64,000 bases of DNA from Odobenus rosmarus divergens (lineage: Eukaryota > Chordata > Mammalia > Carnivora > Odobenidae), in assembly GCF_000321225.1 (NCBI RefSeq), contig NW_004450323.1, positions 3,691,620-3,755,619 of the forward strand, given 5' to 3'. Numbering within the stretch: the first letter of the stretch is position 1; each line of letters opens with the position of its first letter. Shown here one piece after another: positions 1 to 12,900 of the stretch. Position numbers and translations under genes: made by a program. The notes under the pieces are model-generated. The model did not search any database, had not been told where the DNA came from, and worked only from the letters and a program-made list of their open reading frames with translations.

Positions 1-863
1 TTGAAAGCCAGTGGCCTTTGACCCCTGAAGCCGCTGTGCCTGAAGGTCAGTTCACAAGAGGTATAGGAAGGAGTCTAACATTTTTTTTCTTAAGCCTTAC
101 CTACCTTTTATTCACAGCACAAAGCCAAGGCTAGAATGTACCTGAGCAGTGGAAGGATCAGAAAGCATATAGTTTTCAAAGGACAGTTTTTGCTTTATTG
201 AAACTAAATTCATCCCCTAGAATCTGCTAGCAATTTGAGCTCTAATTTCCAAAAATATTTTGTTCCCTGGTTTAAATAAGTGTGGTATAAATAAGCTAAG
301 TTTTTTGTTATCAAGGGCTGCTTCCAACTGCAGGCAGATACCAGACCCCTGCCTCAGGAGCCACAGATACATGCATAGTGTTTGTATGTTCATGTGTATG
401 TGTGCATGCATGCATATATTTAGCTTATCTTAACAGATAAGTCATTAGTGGGTGGCCCATGCAAAGCAATCTTAAAATAATCACAAGTATAATTTAAAGA
501 ATTTGGGGACTGTGTTATTTCTTGGCCCCAGGCTAAATGGAAAATTCCTTTTCATTGAATGTGTTCTAGCTATTGAGACTGCAACCTTTGGAGTAAGTAA
601 ACACAGAATCTAAAACCTTAACATTTTCTTTTCGTGAACAGTTGGCTTGTCAGCTTTGATTATAGTTGTCTTGTGCCATATTGTACATTATTTGAAGTTT
701 ACATATACTTGATTCATTCTAGGATTGAACAGAAATAAGTGTTTACAGTGGTTTTTTGCTGTGCCTTGCCTAAGCAGTTGGAAAGCCTGCCTGATTTGGG
801 AGTCCTGGATTTAGTAATTTCTAACAGTGAAATTCCTAACCTTGTTTGTATATGTTGTTACAG
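1..863 (+). other. DHX9: DHX9 intron (3' part), no exon seen
   Basis: Upstream of the first visible exon. I looked for the dsRBD2 first half and found none, so this is intronic. It has a short TG/CATG-rich patch near 385-420 and nothing else I can name. It ends in a TGTTGTTACAG acceptor. Confidence 0.7.
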
Positions 864-910
864 GAGCTTTATTGCAGAAATGACCATTTATATCAAGCAG
901 CTGGGCAGAA
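864..910 (+). CDS. DHX9: DHX9 exon, dsRBD2 middle (human codons ~209-225)
   Basis: After TTACAG the exon reads [15 protein letters not shown], the second beta strand region of dsRBD2. It starts on the last base of an Arg codon and ends one base into the next Arg codon; donor is GTAAGT. Only 47 bp long. Confidence 0.95.
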
Positions 911-3900
911 GTAAGTGTTACTGCTTCCCTGATAACTCTGAGTCTTATATAGTAGAGTAATACATTAACGTCTTTAGCCACATATATAATAATCTTTATT
1001 AATTGGAAGAGTATTAATTGAAAGGTAGCATCCTGGCGTATTTTAGAATATTAGTAATTATATGAATTAGAGGACCCAGTTTCCCAGTTGGCAGGTGAAA
1101 AAAAAAGATCATGCTAGTATTTATTTCAAAGGGTAAGAGATGGTAGGTAGCCTACTTAGGAATCTGCCAGCCAGACAGCTCTAAAACATTTTTTTTAATC
1201 TCTGTACATAAATTTGTTCAGGTAGTTAGGTAAAATTTAGAAAGTAGAGTAAATGTAGAGTAGATGATAGCATTTGAAGCTCCAAGGTGGATGTGTAGCA
1301 TTTAAGAGTCAAGGTGTAAAAGTTACCCTGAGGAAACAGGAATGGATTTGGGGGGTATTCATAAAGGAAGTGAAAAGGCAAAGATATAATCCTGTATTCT
1401 CTATTCTTAATAAGTTTACAACAGGCAGTGTGTTATGCTTGAAAGTAAGGAACTAGTTTACTGGTTTTGTTACTGACATTGCTGGGACCCCGTTAACTTA
1501 CCTGCAAATTGAGAGAAACAGCCTAAGATTCTTTTCAGCTTGAGAATTCTGCAACTAACACTAAGGATTTAAATTTATAGTGTATAAAAGACTTTCCTCA
1601 TAAAATCAAACCTTCAAATGAATCATCAAGAGATGGTGTTGAATTTTTTTATCCTAGACTTTAAAAATAAGACTGAGTAGATGGGATGTTAAGAGAAGAG
1701 GATAAAGGCAGTCCAACTTGTGCCATTGATCTTTCAGAATTAATTTGACTAAATTGGCTAGTAGGCCTAAAAGTATCTGTGCCCCTTCCTTACCTTATGT
1801 CATCTCCTAAAGCTGAATGATACTGGAGGAGAAGACAGTTTGTATTAGCATTTTCTTTAAGAATTTGAGTAGTTGCTGGCTTCAGTCTGGTGCCAGGATC
1901 AGCAAATTATAGGCCTCTGGCCAAATACAGCCCATTACCTGTTTTATAAACAAATTTTATTAGAACATAGCTACACTTGTTTGTGTCAGGGGCTAGCAAA
2001 CTTTGATAAAAGGCTAGATCGTAAATATTTTAAGCTTTGCAGGTCACATATATCACCCATTGTTATTTTTGTCTTATTTTTACAGCCCTTTAAAAACATA
2101 AGCCATTTTTAGTTCCTGGGCCCATAGTTTGTAAAACCCTAGTTTATGTGTTGTCTATGGATGCTTTCACACTAGGCAGAGTTGAGTGGCTGTGATAGAC
2201 ACTATGTGGGGCCTGCCAAGCCTAAACTATTCATTATCTTATTCTTTATAGAAGATTGCCAACTCCTGGTCTAAGTAACCACTTTGGACCCATTTTCATT
2301 TCTTGCCTTGTTTCGCTTTTCAAAAATTAAACTACATTTTCTTTCTTTGTTTTAACACCAGATGATATTAATAATGACAACTTGGTTGAAATAGGTTTTC
2401 TGCTTTTATAATGATTTGTCTGTGTCTTAGTATCTGCCTGTAATCAAGATGGTTATTTAGTTGGTATGCTGTTAATGGAATTGCTTTTGGTTAGCAGTTA
2501 ACATGAAAAAGAACTTAGAGTCTGTAACATACTCTGTATTTTAGGGGACTTTTGTATCTAAGCCCCTAGTTGCCTATGATGAGATGTTTCTTTACTAGGA
2601 TGATTTATCCTTCCGTCTTTAGTAATCCTGAACTTAAATTATAGGGATTTTCGCACGTGAACATGGATCAAATAAAAAACTGGCAGCACAGTCCTGTGCC
2701 CTGTCACTTGTCAGACAACTCTACCATCTTGGAGTAATTGAAGCTTACTCTGGACTTACAAAGAAGAAAGAAGGAGAGACAGTGAGTCTTTAGACTTAGT
2801 AGCCCAGAGGGAATGATTCAATTTAGTTTTTGATTTGGCTAAAGAAGTTTAATTCATAGTTCTTGGAATCTTAACCTTAAGAAATGGAAATGGCCCGACT
2901 AATCACCTGTCTGGCATGATACTGTGTTCGGGGGGACAATGAGTAAATAATCAGTTTTACACGATGAGGAACTCACTCATTGGCTTCAGGAATATTGTAG
3001 ACCTAGTGCTGACTGCATGCTCTTAACCCTGCTATAGTAGATGTGAGTAGTGTTCATGTGTATGTTACATAATTTTCATGGCTATCCTTTTTCTGTAGGT
3101 GGAGCCTTACAAAGTTAACCTCTCACAAGATTTAGAACATCAGCTGCAAAACATCATTCAGGAGCTAAATCTTGAGATCGTGCCCCCAGTAAGCATACAG
3201 TTAATTTAGTACACCTTTGTGTTGAAAATTTCTAGTCCGGCAAGCAACTGGTATTGTTTATTGTTTTTCTTATTTTTTAATAGCCTGATGATCCTTTTAT
3301 GCCTGTCGTACTAAACCTTGGCAAATTGGCTCACTTTGAGCCATCCCAGCGACAAAACCAAATGGGCGTGGTTCCTTGGTCACCTCCACAATCCAATTGG
3401 AATCCTTGGACTAGTAGCAACATTGATGAGGGGCCCCTGGCTTATGTGAGTGCAACATTGTTTTTGAGCTCAGACTCTTGTGTTTTATTTTTGAATATAT
3501 TTCATTAAAAAGCCCAGATTTTAAAAAATGTTTTCAATTTGAGGCTAAGTTACGTGCTTTTATTTGACTGTTGCCTTCTCATTTTACAGGCTACTCCAGA
3601 ACAAATAAGTATGGACCTCAAGAATGAGTTAATGTACCAGCTGGAACAGGATCACGATTTGCCAGCAGTAAGTCAGTGAAGTATTTAGATATATGGTGCC
3701 CAGAGCTTTATAACTTTCTAGGTATGGGCAAAAGAACAGTGAATAATATATTTTGCTCTTTCTAGGGAGGTGGATCCAAAGGTATTTACCAAACCTCTAA
3801 TTGTGTAGTTACCTCTGAGGATAATTTTTTTTAGTTAATGTAAATGGAGAAATTTGGGTAATAACTTTGTTTCGGCATTCTTCACTATTTTTTGAGTAAA

Positions 3901-6900
3901 ACAACATTAAAATGTTGTAAGAAGGGGAATTTATATGGAATGTTCAGGGAGAAAGGAGGAAAACAAGAGGGTAGACAAGGCCACAAGATAGATTCTTCAG
4001 AAATTCAGGGAAGAGAGGCAGTTCTGTTAGAGATTTAAATATGTGCATTGTTTTATGAAAAAATATATTTTGAGTATGAAGCCAGTGAAAAGGAATGTTT
4101 TTATAGAGATGGGAAATTTTTTTAGGATTAAGAGAGTTGCTTCTAATGTATATGTTGGTAAAACTTGACTGCCATGGAGCTTTTCTAAAACAGATCTTAG
4201 GGGTACCTGGGTGGCTTACCTGGTACGTCACCCGACTCTTGGTTTCAGTTTGGGTCATGATCTTAGCGTCGTGAGATTGAGCCCCGTGTCGGGCTCTGTG
4301 CTCAGTGTGGAATCTACTTAAGATTCTCTCCCTCTGCCCCTCCCCTCATCTCTCTCTCAAAAAAAAAAAAAGATCTTACAGGAGAGAGAGTTGCTGCCTG
4401 TGAAGAAATTTGAAAGTGAAATCCTGGAAGCAATTAGTCAAAATTCAGTTGTCATTATCCGAGGCGCTACTGGATGTGGTAAAACCACACAAGTTCCACA
4501 GTTTATTCTAGATGACTTCATCCAGAATGATCGAGCAGCAGAGTGTAATATTGTAGTAACTCAGGTAAGTAGTAAACCAGCTTTCAAGGTATGTGTCTGG
4601 TGTTGATAGAGTTTGAGAGGTGGAAACACCTAGAGGCCAGGCTATTTCTAATTCTTTTATTAACTCCCCTCAGTAGCCACATTAGGCTCTTTAAAATTAA
4701 AAAAAGAAGAATTTAAGTCTTGTTCTAATCTTCAGTGATAAGCTGAACTGAACCATGCGAGCAGTTCTTTTTGTCTGGGCTAGAGGGACTCTTTGGGCTT
4801 AGAATCAGACGAGACTAAGGATACTTTCTCCCCAAGTTCACGTGCAAGTCTTGCTCCTCTCCATCTTACCTTAATACTCAGAGCAAGAGTAGGCAAGCTA
4901 ACAAAACGGTTAATGGTTGACTCTTAACTGAATGCTTAAAGTATGCCAGGTTCTGTTTTATAAACATTTGGTATTTTTTAGGCTTATGTAAAGTTTATTA
5001 TGGCTCTAAGATGTACATATTATTTTATTTAGTATTTCTCCTTCAATAAATTAAGGCACAAAGAGTTAAATAAATTGCCCAAGTTATTAACACAGGAAAT
5101 AGTGAAACGAATTCAAAACCAAGCAATTTGCCTTTGGGCTTCTTCCTTTTAACTACTACATTATATTACTTTACCAGCAGTAAGTGATGCCTGTGAATTT
5201 GTCCCAGAGCTTAGGGAAAAGCTAATTACTCTTCCAAGCCTTCTCAGGTTAAAGCAGTTCCCATCAGCTCTAACCCTGTACTTCTGGCACCTAGAAGGAG
5301 ACCATTGCATAGAAGCCAGATACCACCTGTCAGGCTGCCTCAGACCTTGACTTAGATGCTTAACCTGGGGCACATAATTGATCCTTGGGGAGGAGTAGTG
5401 AACTTCAAAGTAGCCAGAATTGTTTGTGCCTATGCATTTATGTGTATACATACAAATCATATTTTTTAAAATTTCTGAAATTGAGGTAGATCTTATAATC
5501 GGTGTCTGTGTTTGATATGATAGTTGGGTTTTTTGGCCTAAAAAAATATTACTGAAGGAATGAATGTTGCATTTAAAATCAGTGCTATCTTAGGCTTAAA
5601 AAATATGATAGGTCTATATTTTTCTGGGAAAGGACCCTTAGCTTTCTTTTCAAAATGTTCTTTGATTATCCTTCCCACTCCCAAAACTGGCTCTGAATCC
5701 TTTGCCTCATAGTGAAAGTTCCAACCGCAACTACTATGACCAATAAAATGTCCTTGCTCTTTTTTTTGTTGTTTGCTTTTTTGTTAATATCCTTGCTCTT
5801 AATGCTTACCTGTCTTACAGGAGAGATAAATTGTTTAGAAACGTATGTTGTTTAGAAAAGGAGTCCTTCAGGGTGCCTGGGTGGCTCATGGTTAAGCCTC
5901 TGCCTTCAGCTCAGGTCATGATCATAGAGTCCTGGGATCGAGCCCTGTGTTGGGCTCCCTGCTCAGCGGGGAGTCCGCTTCTCCCTCTGCCTCTGTCTCT
6001 CCCCCTGCTTGTGCTCTCTCTCTCTAAATCAAATGAATAAATTAAAAAGAATCTTGGGGGAAACAAAAAAGAAGGAGTCTTGAGCTCTGCTTTGCCCTCC
6101 TTCCTTACTACCACTTTTTCCACTTTTAATCTAAAAAACAGTCATATAGGAAGAGATGCAGAATTCAGCAGATGAGCTGAAAACCTGTGTTCTCACTCAG
6201 AAGTTGTTCGCATGTCATGAGTAGAATAAAATCACTTCCTGCTCAAGTGAGAAGGTGTTTTTTTCACTAGTCATCTAATAAATATCAAAGCCAAGTTAAT
6301 TTAGCCAAAAATGGCTTTTGTGTGTTCTGGACAAAATAGGCTTTTGTTATTATAGTCTTAAACTTTGTGTAATTTGCTACTAGCTTGTGTCCTTTCCCAG
6401 ATAGTTTGGACATTTCCAGTGGCTTTATCTATGAAATGTACAGGTTTCGATATAGAGGCTATAACAAATGTAAGCAATGAGCTATCAGGTGAAATGAAAT
6501 GTTATTTTACTTCTTTGCATTTGAAAACAGCTTTCACTTCTCTATTGGTCCTCTTTTATTTATATTCCTTCATAAAGTGAGAGAATCATACTTCAGAGAT
6601 AATACTTCAGAGAATTCCATCTTTTTTCTCTGGGTAGAATGTTCATAATAGGTGGTCACTTAATAGGCGGTCACTTATGCTTGAGAATTTCCATCCATGT
6701 GGGAATGTAGCTTCTGTTCTGATTTTGGACAAATGACTCTGAACTGTCAGTCATAATAAATCTTTGTCCTAGTGCTTGTCCCAAAATCAGTCTCTGATAC
6801 CTTTTTCCTGTAATGTCTTTAAAAGTTTAAAAAATTCTGTGGGGTCCTAGTATGTTTCCTTTGTTTTATAAACATCTATAGTTCAGCCTGGAAGATAGGC

Positions 6901-9900
6901 TCTAAGACTCCGTTAACCACATTTGAATGCATTGACATCCTACCTGGAATATAAAAGGTGGACCTGAACATACTGATTGGTCATTGTAGAATACAGTTTT
7001 TAATACTCTTAATATTTTTAATAATACAAAGTATTACAGGGGCGGCACCCAGGCAGCTCAGTTGGTTAAGCGTCTGCCTTCGGCTCAGGTCATGATCCCA
7101 GGGTCCTGGGATCCAGCCAGTGCAACGGGCTCCCTGCTTAGTGGGGAGTCTGCTTCTCCCTCTCTCCCTCTGCCCTCCCCCCTCCGCTTGTGCACGTCCC
7201 CCCTGCCCCAAATAAATAATATCTTTAAAAGAAAAAAAAAAGTTAAAAATACATAGTATTCTGTTAAGGCGATCTGAGATAGCATTTGTTTCTTTAGCCG
7301 TTTGAATGAATAGTCTTTGATACTGATTCATGTGCATAGTCAAGGAAATGTGGCCCATAGTGCTTCTGAAGATGGTTGTTTTAGAACCGCTTATGTTAAT
7401 TGTAACCTCCATCATGGATGGCTTTCTTGAGTCACTTAAGACAGTTGTGTTTGGGGGCCATATAGAGTTAAGAACTACAATAGGTACTGGTTAGGGAATA
7501 TGCCATCTGCTGTCCATAGTCATTTTAGGAGGCTCGAAAATCTAAGGATCGTAGCCCTGAAAGCTCCAAGGAGATCAAAGCAACCCCCAAGTACCCAATA
7601 GCATATGAATATACCTCCGAGGAGTCAAGTAACCTCATAGATTTGAAGTTCTTCTAGAAGCCAGCTATTTAGTAGGAGTATTGAAAACTTCAGGAAAGAC
7701 AAAAAATAGAGCAAGGAGATAAGAGTGGTGTCAAGAATTTATCTATTTAGGACACCTGGGTGGCTCAGTCGGTTGAATGTCTGCCTTCAGCTCGGGTCAT
7801 GATCCCAGGGTCCTGGGATTGAGCCTTGCATCAGGCTCCCTGCTCAGCAGGGGTTTTCTTCTCCCTCTACCTTTCCCCCCTGCTCGTGATCTCTCTTTCT
7901 CACTCTCTCTCAAATACTTCTTGAAAGGTCCCAGAAAACACTATTTTGTACATTTAGTGGAATATCATTTTTACATTTCCTGATGTAAGTATATAGTCGA
8001 ACTCTTCTTTTGAGGGCTAAATACAGAGCTCAGTTCTTCATATAACACTTAACAGTTAGTGAGGTGCAGAGTACACGTCAGTAGTGGTCAGTAAAAGCTA
8101 GCATAGCTCAGCAAGTTAAGGCACATAAACCAGAGTATAAGCTCGGGAAAACTCAACACCATGTGTTTCAAGAAGGCATCTTTTAATTCCTTATCTTTGT
8201 GGACAAGATAAATATAAACTAGGTGATTGTATACTTACCTATATTTGTTACTAGCCCCATGCCCTACGGGACTCTTAAATTAGGGATATAAAAATGCATA
8301 AATCATGTTTTGTATTGATTCAGAAAATTAATAGCTTTAGTGAAGTTACTGAGGTTTTGTTTTGGACCTTTTTTTTTTTAAGATTGTTATTAGTCTCTGA
8401 TTTCCTAGTCATGTCGTAACCTGAGATAACATCATATTGGTATTTAAATATGAAACTCAGTTTTCTTAAGCAAGGAACTAAAGTACAATCTGTCATCAAG
8501 AACTTTTTGACAAAATCAAATTTAAAGCAACTTAGAAGCATTCAGTCTTTATAAATCTGCATGTACCTCCATATCTAATACCTTCAGGACATAGTAATAG
8601 CCATAATATCCACCAAGTAAATATACTGTTGTGTACTTACAAGAATATGGAATACTTTAGAAAATTTTATTTTCAGAAAAATTAAGGTCCAACACTTAAA
8701 ACATTAACAGCATTCCCTTCGGGTTTGGCATATTTATTGCTGGAAACAGTAATATACACTGTTTTCCTCGCTATATAAGCTCAAGAACAAGAGTGATTTC
8801 ATTTAGTTTTCTGTCTCTAGCACTGTCTGTAGCACCTAATGCAAATATGCAATGAATAGTTACTTTACGAGTTAATGAAATGATTGAATGAAAGGTGGCC
8901 ATAGTAAATATGGCAAAGAAGGAGCTTATTTACCCTCCTAATACTTATAGCTCAGTTAAATAATTTTTTAAACATGTGCCTTCACTTTGGTAGGCAGTTG
9001 TAAGAACTCCCGATGTGCTCTGTCCCCTTCCCTACTGGAAAATTACTCTGAATATTAAGAGTTTGGGCCAATGGTGAAAACATTTTATTTTCTGTAAAAA
9101 CCTGAGAATTATTTTATATACAAAATGAAAAACAGCATTTTTAAGAGTCTGCCATAGAATTAAGTGGTAATTTTTTTGTTCTGATTTATTCTAATAAATT
9201 TTGGAGCTTGCTAAGAAAGATTATTACTATTATTTGTGTTGATTGCTGAGCTGGTAGTGGGACAGATATGCTTCAGTAATTTAATAACCCTGATGAACAA
9301 GTGTAACTGTAATTTGGTAGCTTTGAATCACTTTTTTTTTTTTTCCTTGTCTCAGCCCAGGAGAATAAGTGCAGTTTCTGTGGCTGAGCGAGTTGCCTAT
9401 GAGAGAGGAGAAGAGCCTGGAAAAAGCTGTGGCTACAGTGTTCGATTTGAGTCTGTCCTTCCTCGCCCTCATGCCAGTATAATGTTTTGTACTGTTGGTC
9501 AGTAATGTGTTTTATTTTGGTCTTTCACTTGGACTTTATACTGTGTTATTTATGAAGAAACTTGGTAACGGTGCAGAGTGGCTAAAAACAAGTCAAGGAG
9601 CCAGTCTAAGAATTCTTGTTTCAGTAGAACTTCTGGTACTTTTTCTCTAAATGGAGAGCTAACAGTCTCCGCTGGTTACCGCTGGTTGTTGTAGCTTAGA
9701 GAAGATAAAATCTGCTTAGGTTACTATAGGGTTATATGTCTTTTAATACTCTTCATTGAACAAATGTGTTTCAGAACACAGTTACCTTTTTGACAGTTAA
9801 ATATACAGATTACTATTCCCTAAAATGATGCTGGGGTTATATTAACTGAAGCACAGTTGATTGTCTAGAAGTTTGTTTCTTTACACATTTTTATACCTCC

Positions 9901-12900
9901 CTACTTTAATCAACATAGAAACTCATTTCCAGTTGTTCTGCTCATTTCCTTTTCCAGGTGTGCTCCTAAGAAAATTAGAAGCAGGCATTCGAGGAATCAG
10001 TCATGTAATTGTAGATGAAATACATGAAAGAGACATAAATGTAAGTAACTTGAGAGTTAACAGTAACGTACTAATACTAATATTCTGAATAAAAAAGTCA
10101 AAGTAGAATGTCTTCCTTTTCCCCACTTTTTACATCTTCTATCAAAATCAGGAGCTTCAGTCACTAAGATACTGGACACCTGTTTTTAGCAAGGCAAATC
10201 TTTTTTTGTTGTTAACTGCATAGAATTCTGAAAGTCTTCTTGTTAAGTATCATTGCGGTGATCAGTAAGAGGTAGCATAATTCAACAGCTGAACTGTTTA
10301 TGACTGAATCATTGATAGAATTTTAATTAGTTTTTCTTTGAACTGGAGATTTACCTGGGATAAATTTTGTAAGTTTTAAATTCAGTATAATTAGGAATGT
10401 CTTTTTGGATGTTTGTAGCTCTCATCTTTTCAGATATTAATGATAATCATGCCAAATTAGGAAGAAACTAAAATTTATATCATAACTCTTCCCTTTTTTG
10501 GTGTTTGGCAAAATTTGTATACAATTACTATATAATTGTGTAATTTGAAGGTTGATAGCATAAAGCAATGATGTGTTTTTATGCCACTATTTTACATATC
10601 CAGACAAAGGTGTCAGTGAATAGGCAATACGTCATTCAAACTGTTACCAAGCTGCTGCTGTTCAAAACATTTTTTGGAGAACCTTCTCTTTAGAAAATAC
10701 TTGTATAGCTGTTGTTGCTAATCATCTTTACTTTGGCAAAACTTTGACCTTTATGGTTGAGCTAAAACGAGTAAGAAGGTTTGGTTTATTAGATAGCTTT
10801 TAAAATCTGAAATTTAACTTTTCAGTGGGATAAAATTTTTGCTGTTTTTGTCATTCAGAATCTCTTGAAAGCTAGTTCTTTTTCTCATTAACTTAATCAA
10901 AATGAAATGTTTCCATATTATCTTCACTAGCATGGTAACATACCAGTGTTTTTAGATTTTATCCCAAATCTTACTGGAAGCATCATGGATCATCATTACT
11001 ATTTTCCTAAAAAAAAAAAAGTGTTTTGGTCAGCTTTTCTTCAAAGACTGTCAGGTCTATGCAAGTGTACTGTTCACAGGGAACAATGAAAAAATGCCTT
11101 TGTAGAAACTTTTTATATTCTCTTTCAGATGAACCTTATCCTAAATTATTCAACCTAGAGACCAATAATTATAAATAATAGGGAATAGGAAAATTTAACA
11201 ATGCGGCTGGATGAGAAGGTTAATTACAAAAGTCAGTTGTGTCTTATGTATTATAAACAGAAAACAACTCAAAAGATAACAATCATTGCAGTAGTCAGAA
11301 TGTCAAGTACTTCAGAATAAATCAACCCTATAGATAGCACTTCTCAAGTTGATCCAGTTTGAATGCGGTCCTAATCAAATTCCTATCAAGGTTTTTCATA
11401 GAATTTAATAGGCTGATTATGAATACTTACAGGGAAGATTTATGGCCAAAAATAACCAGGATTTCTGGGGAAGAGTAGAATGGATTGTCTTGGCTTTACA
11501 GATCTCAGGATGTAATTCAAAGCTATAATAAGTGAGATTGTACATGGATTGACAGTTTGAGCACTGAATTATTCAGAATGTGGGAATAGATGGTGCATTG
11601 AATGCAGTGTTGGTATAAGAGTAATGGCATGTCGGGTCTTCAGGACAGGGGAGTGGGTTCTTCAATAAATGGAGCTGGAAACAACCATTTCCTTGTCATA
11701 AGGAAATGGTTGCGGTTGGATCCTTGCCTCCTGTCCAGGTACAAGAATCAATTCCAGATAGATTAAGGACTTAAATGCCAAAGCAATTTTAAAAATCGTA
11801 AGTAAAAAATAGAAGTAAACATCTAGACAGCACTGTCCAGTAGAAATACATATATATTTCCATATATACTCTCCCTATATATTGTATAGGTATAGGTACC
11901 TGCATAGATGAGAGAGGAAAGGTATATGAAAGGAAGAAAAAATACAAGTAAACCTCTAGACAGCACTGTCCCGTAGATACATATATAGTATGGGTACCTG
12001 CATAGATGAGAGAGGAAAAGTATATGAAAAGGAATAATAAGATTCAGGATGGTTTTCTCTAGTTGAGGGAGGCCGTGATGGGCAAGAGGGCCACACACCC
12101 AGAGAAAAGTTTTTTGTCAGAGCTGTAGCTTTCGTGTTGTTTGGTAGGTAGATGGATACTTTACCTTATTAAGTTATAACTGTTTTGGCCATTATTTTGT
12201 TTGAACCAAATAAGACCTTTTCAACACTTTTAAGATTAGCTTTGCAGGTAGTTGGATAACTGAGTTTTGGTTCATCCTGGCTTTCCCTCTTCCCTAGTTA
12301 GAGTTTGTATGCCTACAAATATAAATTTCACTGGAAATTTTCAGATGAATTCTTTGCTCTCATTAATTTTTTTTCTCTTCCCTTCTTTTAGTCTACAACT
12401 ATTCTTAAAAATACTACTGAATCCCACATTAACCCTTTATCTTTCACTTCTGCAAGCCACCAAAGAAACTGAATTTCAGTGATTTCTGCATAACACAAGA
12501 AATCTCTTGGGTGTCTCTTAATTAGCATGAACTTAAGCAATTTTTTTTCATTTGTGTTTTAATAGACAGACTTCCTTTTGGTAGTGTTGCGTGATGTGGT
12601 TCAGGCTTATCCTGAAGTTCGCATTGTTCTCATGTCTGCTACTATTGACACCAGTATGTTCTGTGAATATTTCTTCAATTGTCCCATCATTGAAGTTTAC
12701 GGAAGGACTTACCCAGTTCAAGGTAAATAGTTTGGAGGTGTGGTGGGAGGGTGAACATCTTTTATGCATTGGTGTTTGGATTTTCTTAATCTTGGAGATT
12801 GGAGTAATAGTTCAAAAGACATTTAAAATACAGGACAAAGTAGAATATCAAATGCATCATAGCATTCTTGGGCTTTTACTCAAGCAGCAGTGAGTACAAT

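Larger units (their letters stand above)
4565..9355 (+). other. DHX9: DHX9 intron of 4.8 kb with three sense SINEs, one MIR, one L2-like
   Basis: Between the Walker A exon and the motif Ia exon. Holds a MIR (4928-5155), SINEs at 5871, 7039 and 7750, and an L2-like 3' end near 8775. The remaining sequence is AT-rich and unremarkable. It ends with a 14-T tract and TCTCAG acceptor. Confidence 0.8.
10041..12565 (+). other. DHX9: DHX9 intron, 2.5 kb
   Basis: Contains a plus-strand L1 fragment (11340-11820) and a local tandem duplication (11811-12037). 10041-11340 is AT-rich with nothing identified. Confidence 0.75.

Noticed and set aside
7062..7256. Short ORFs reading '[16 protein letters not shown]' and similar, repeated across the window
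   Set aside because: These are translations of the CAN-SINE body and recur at every SINE copy; not proteins.
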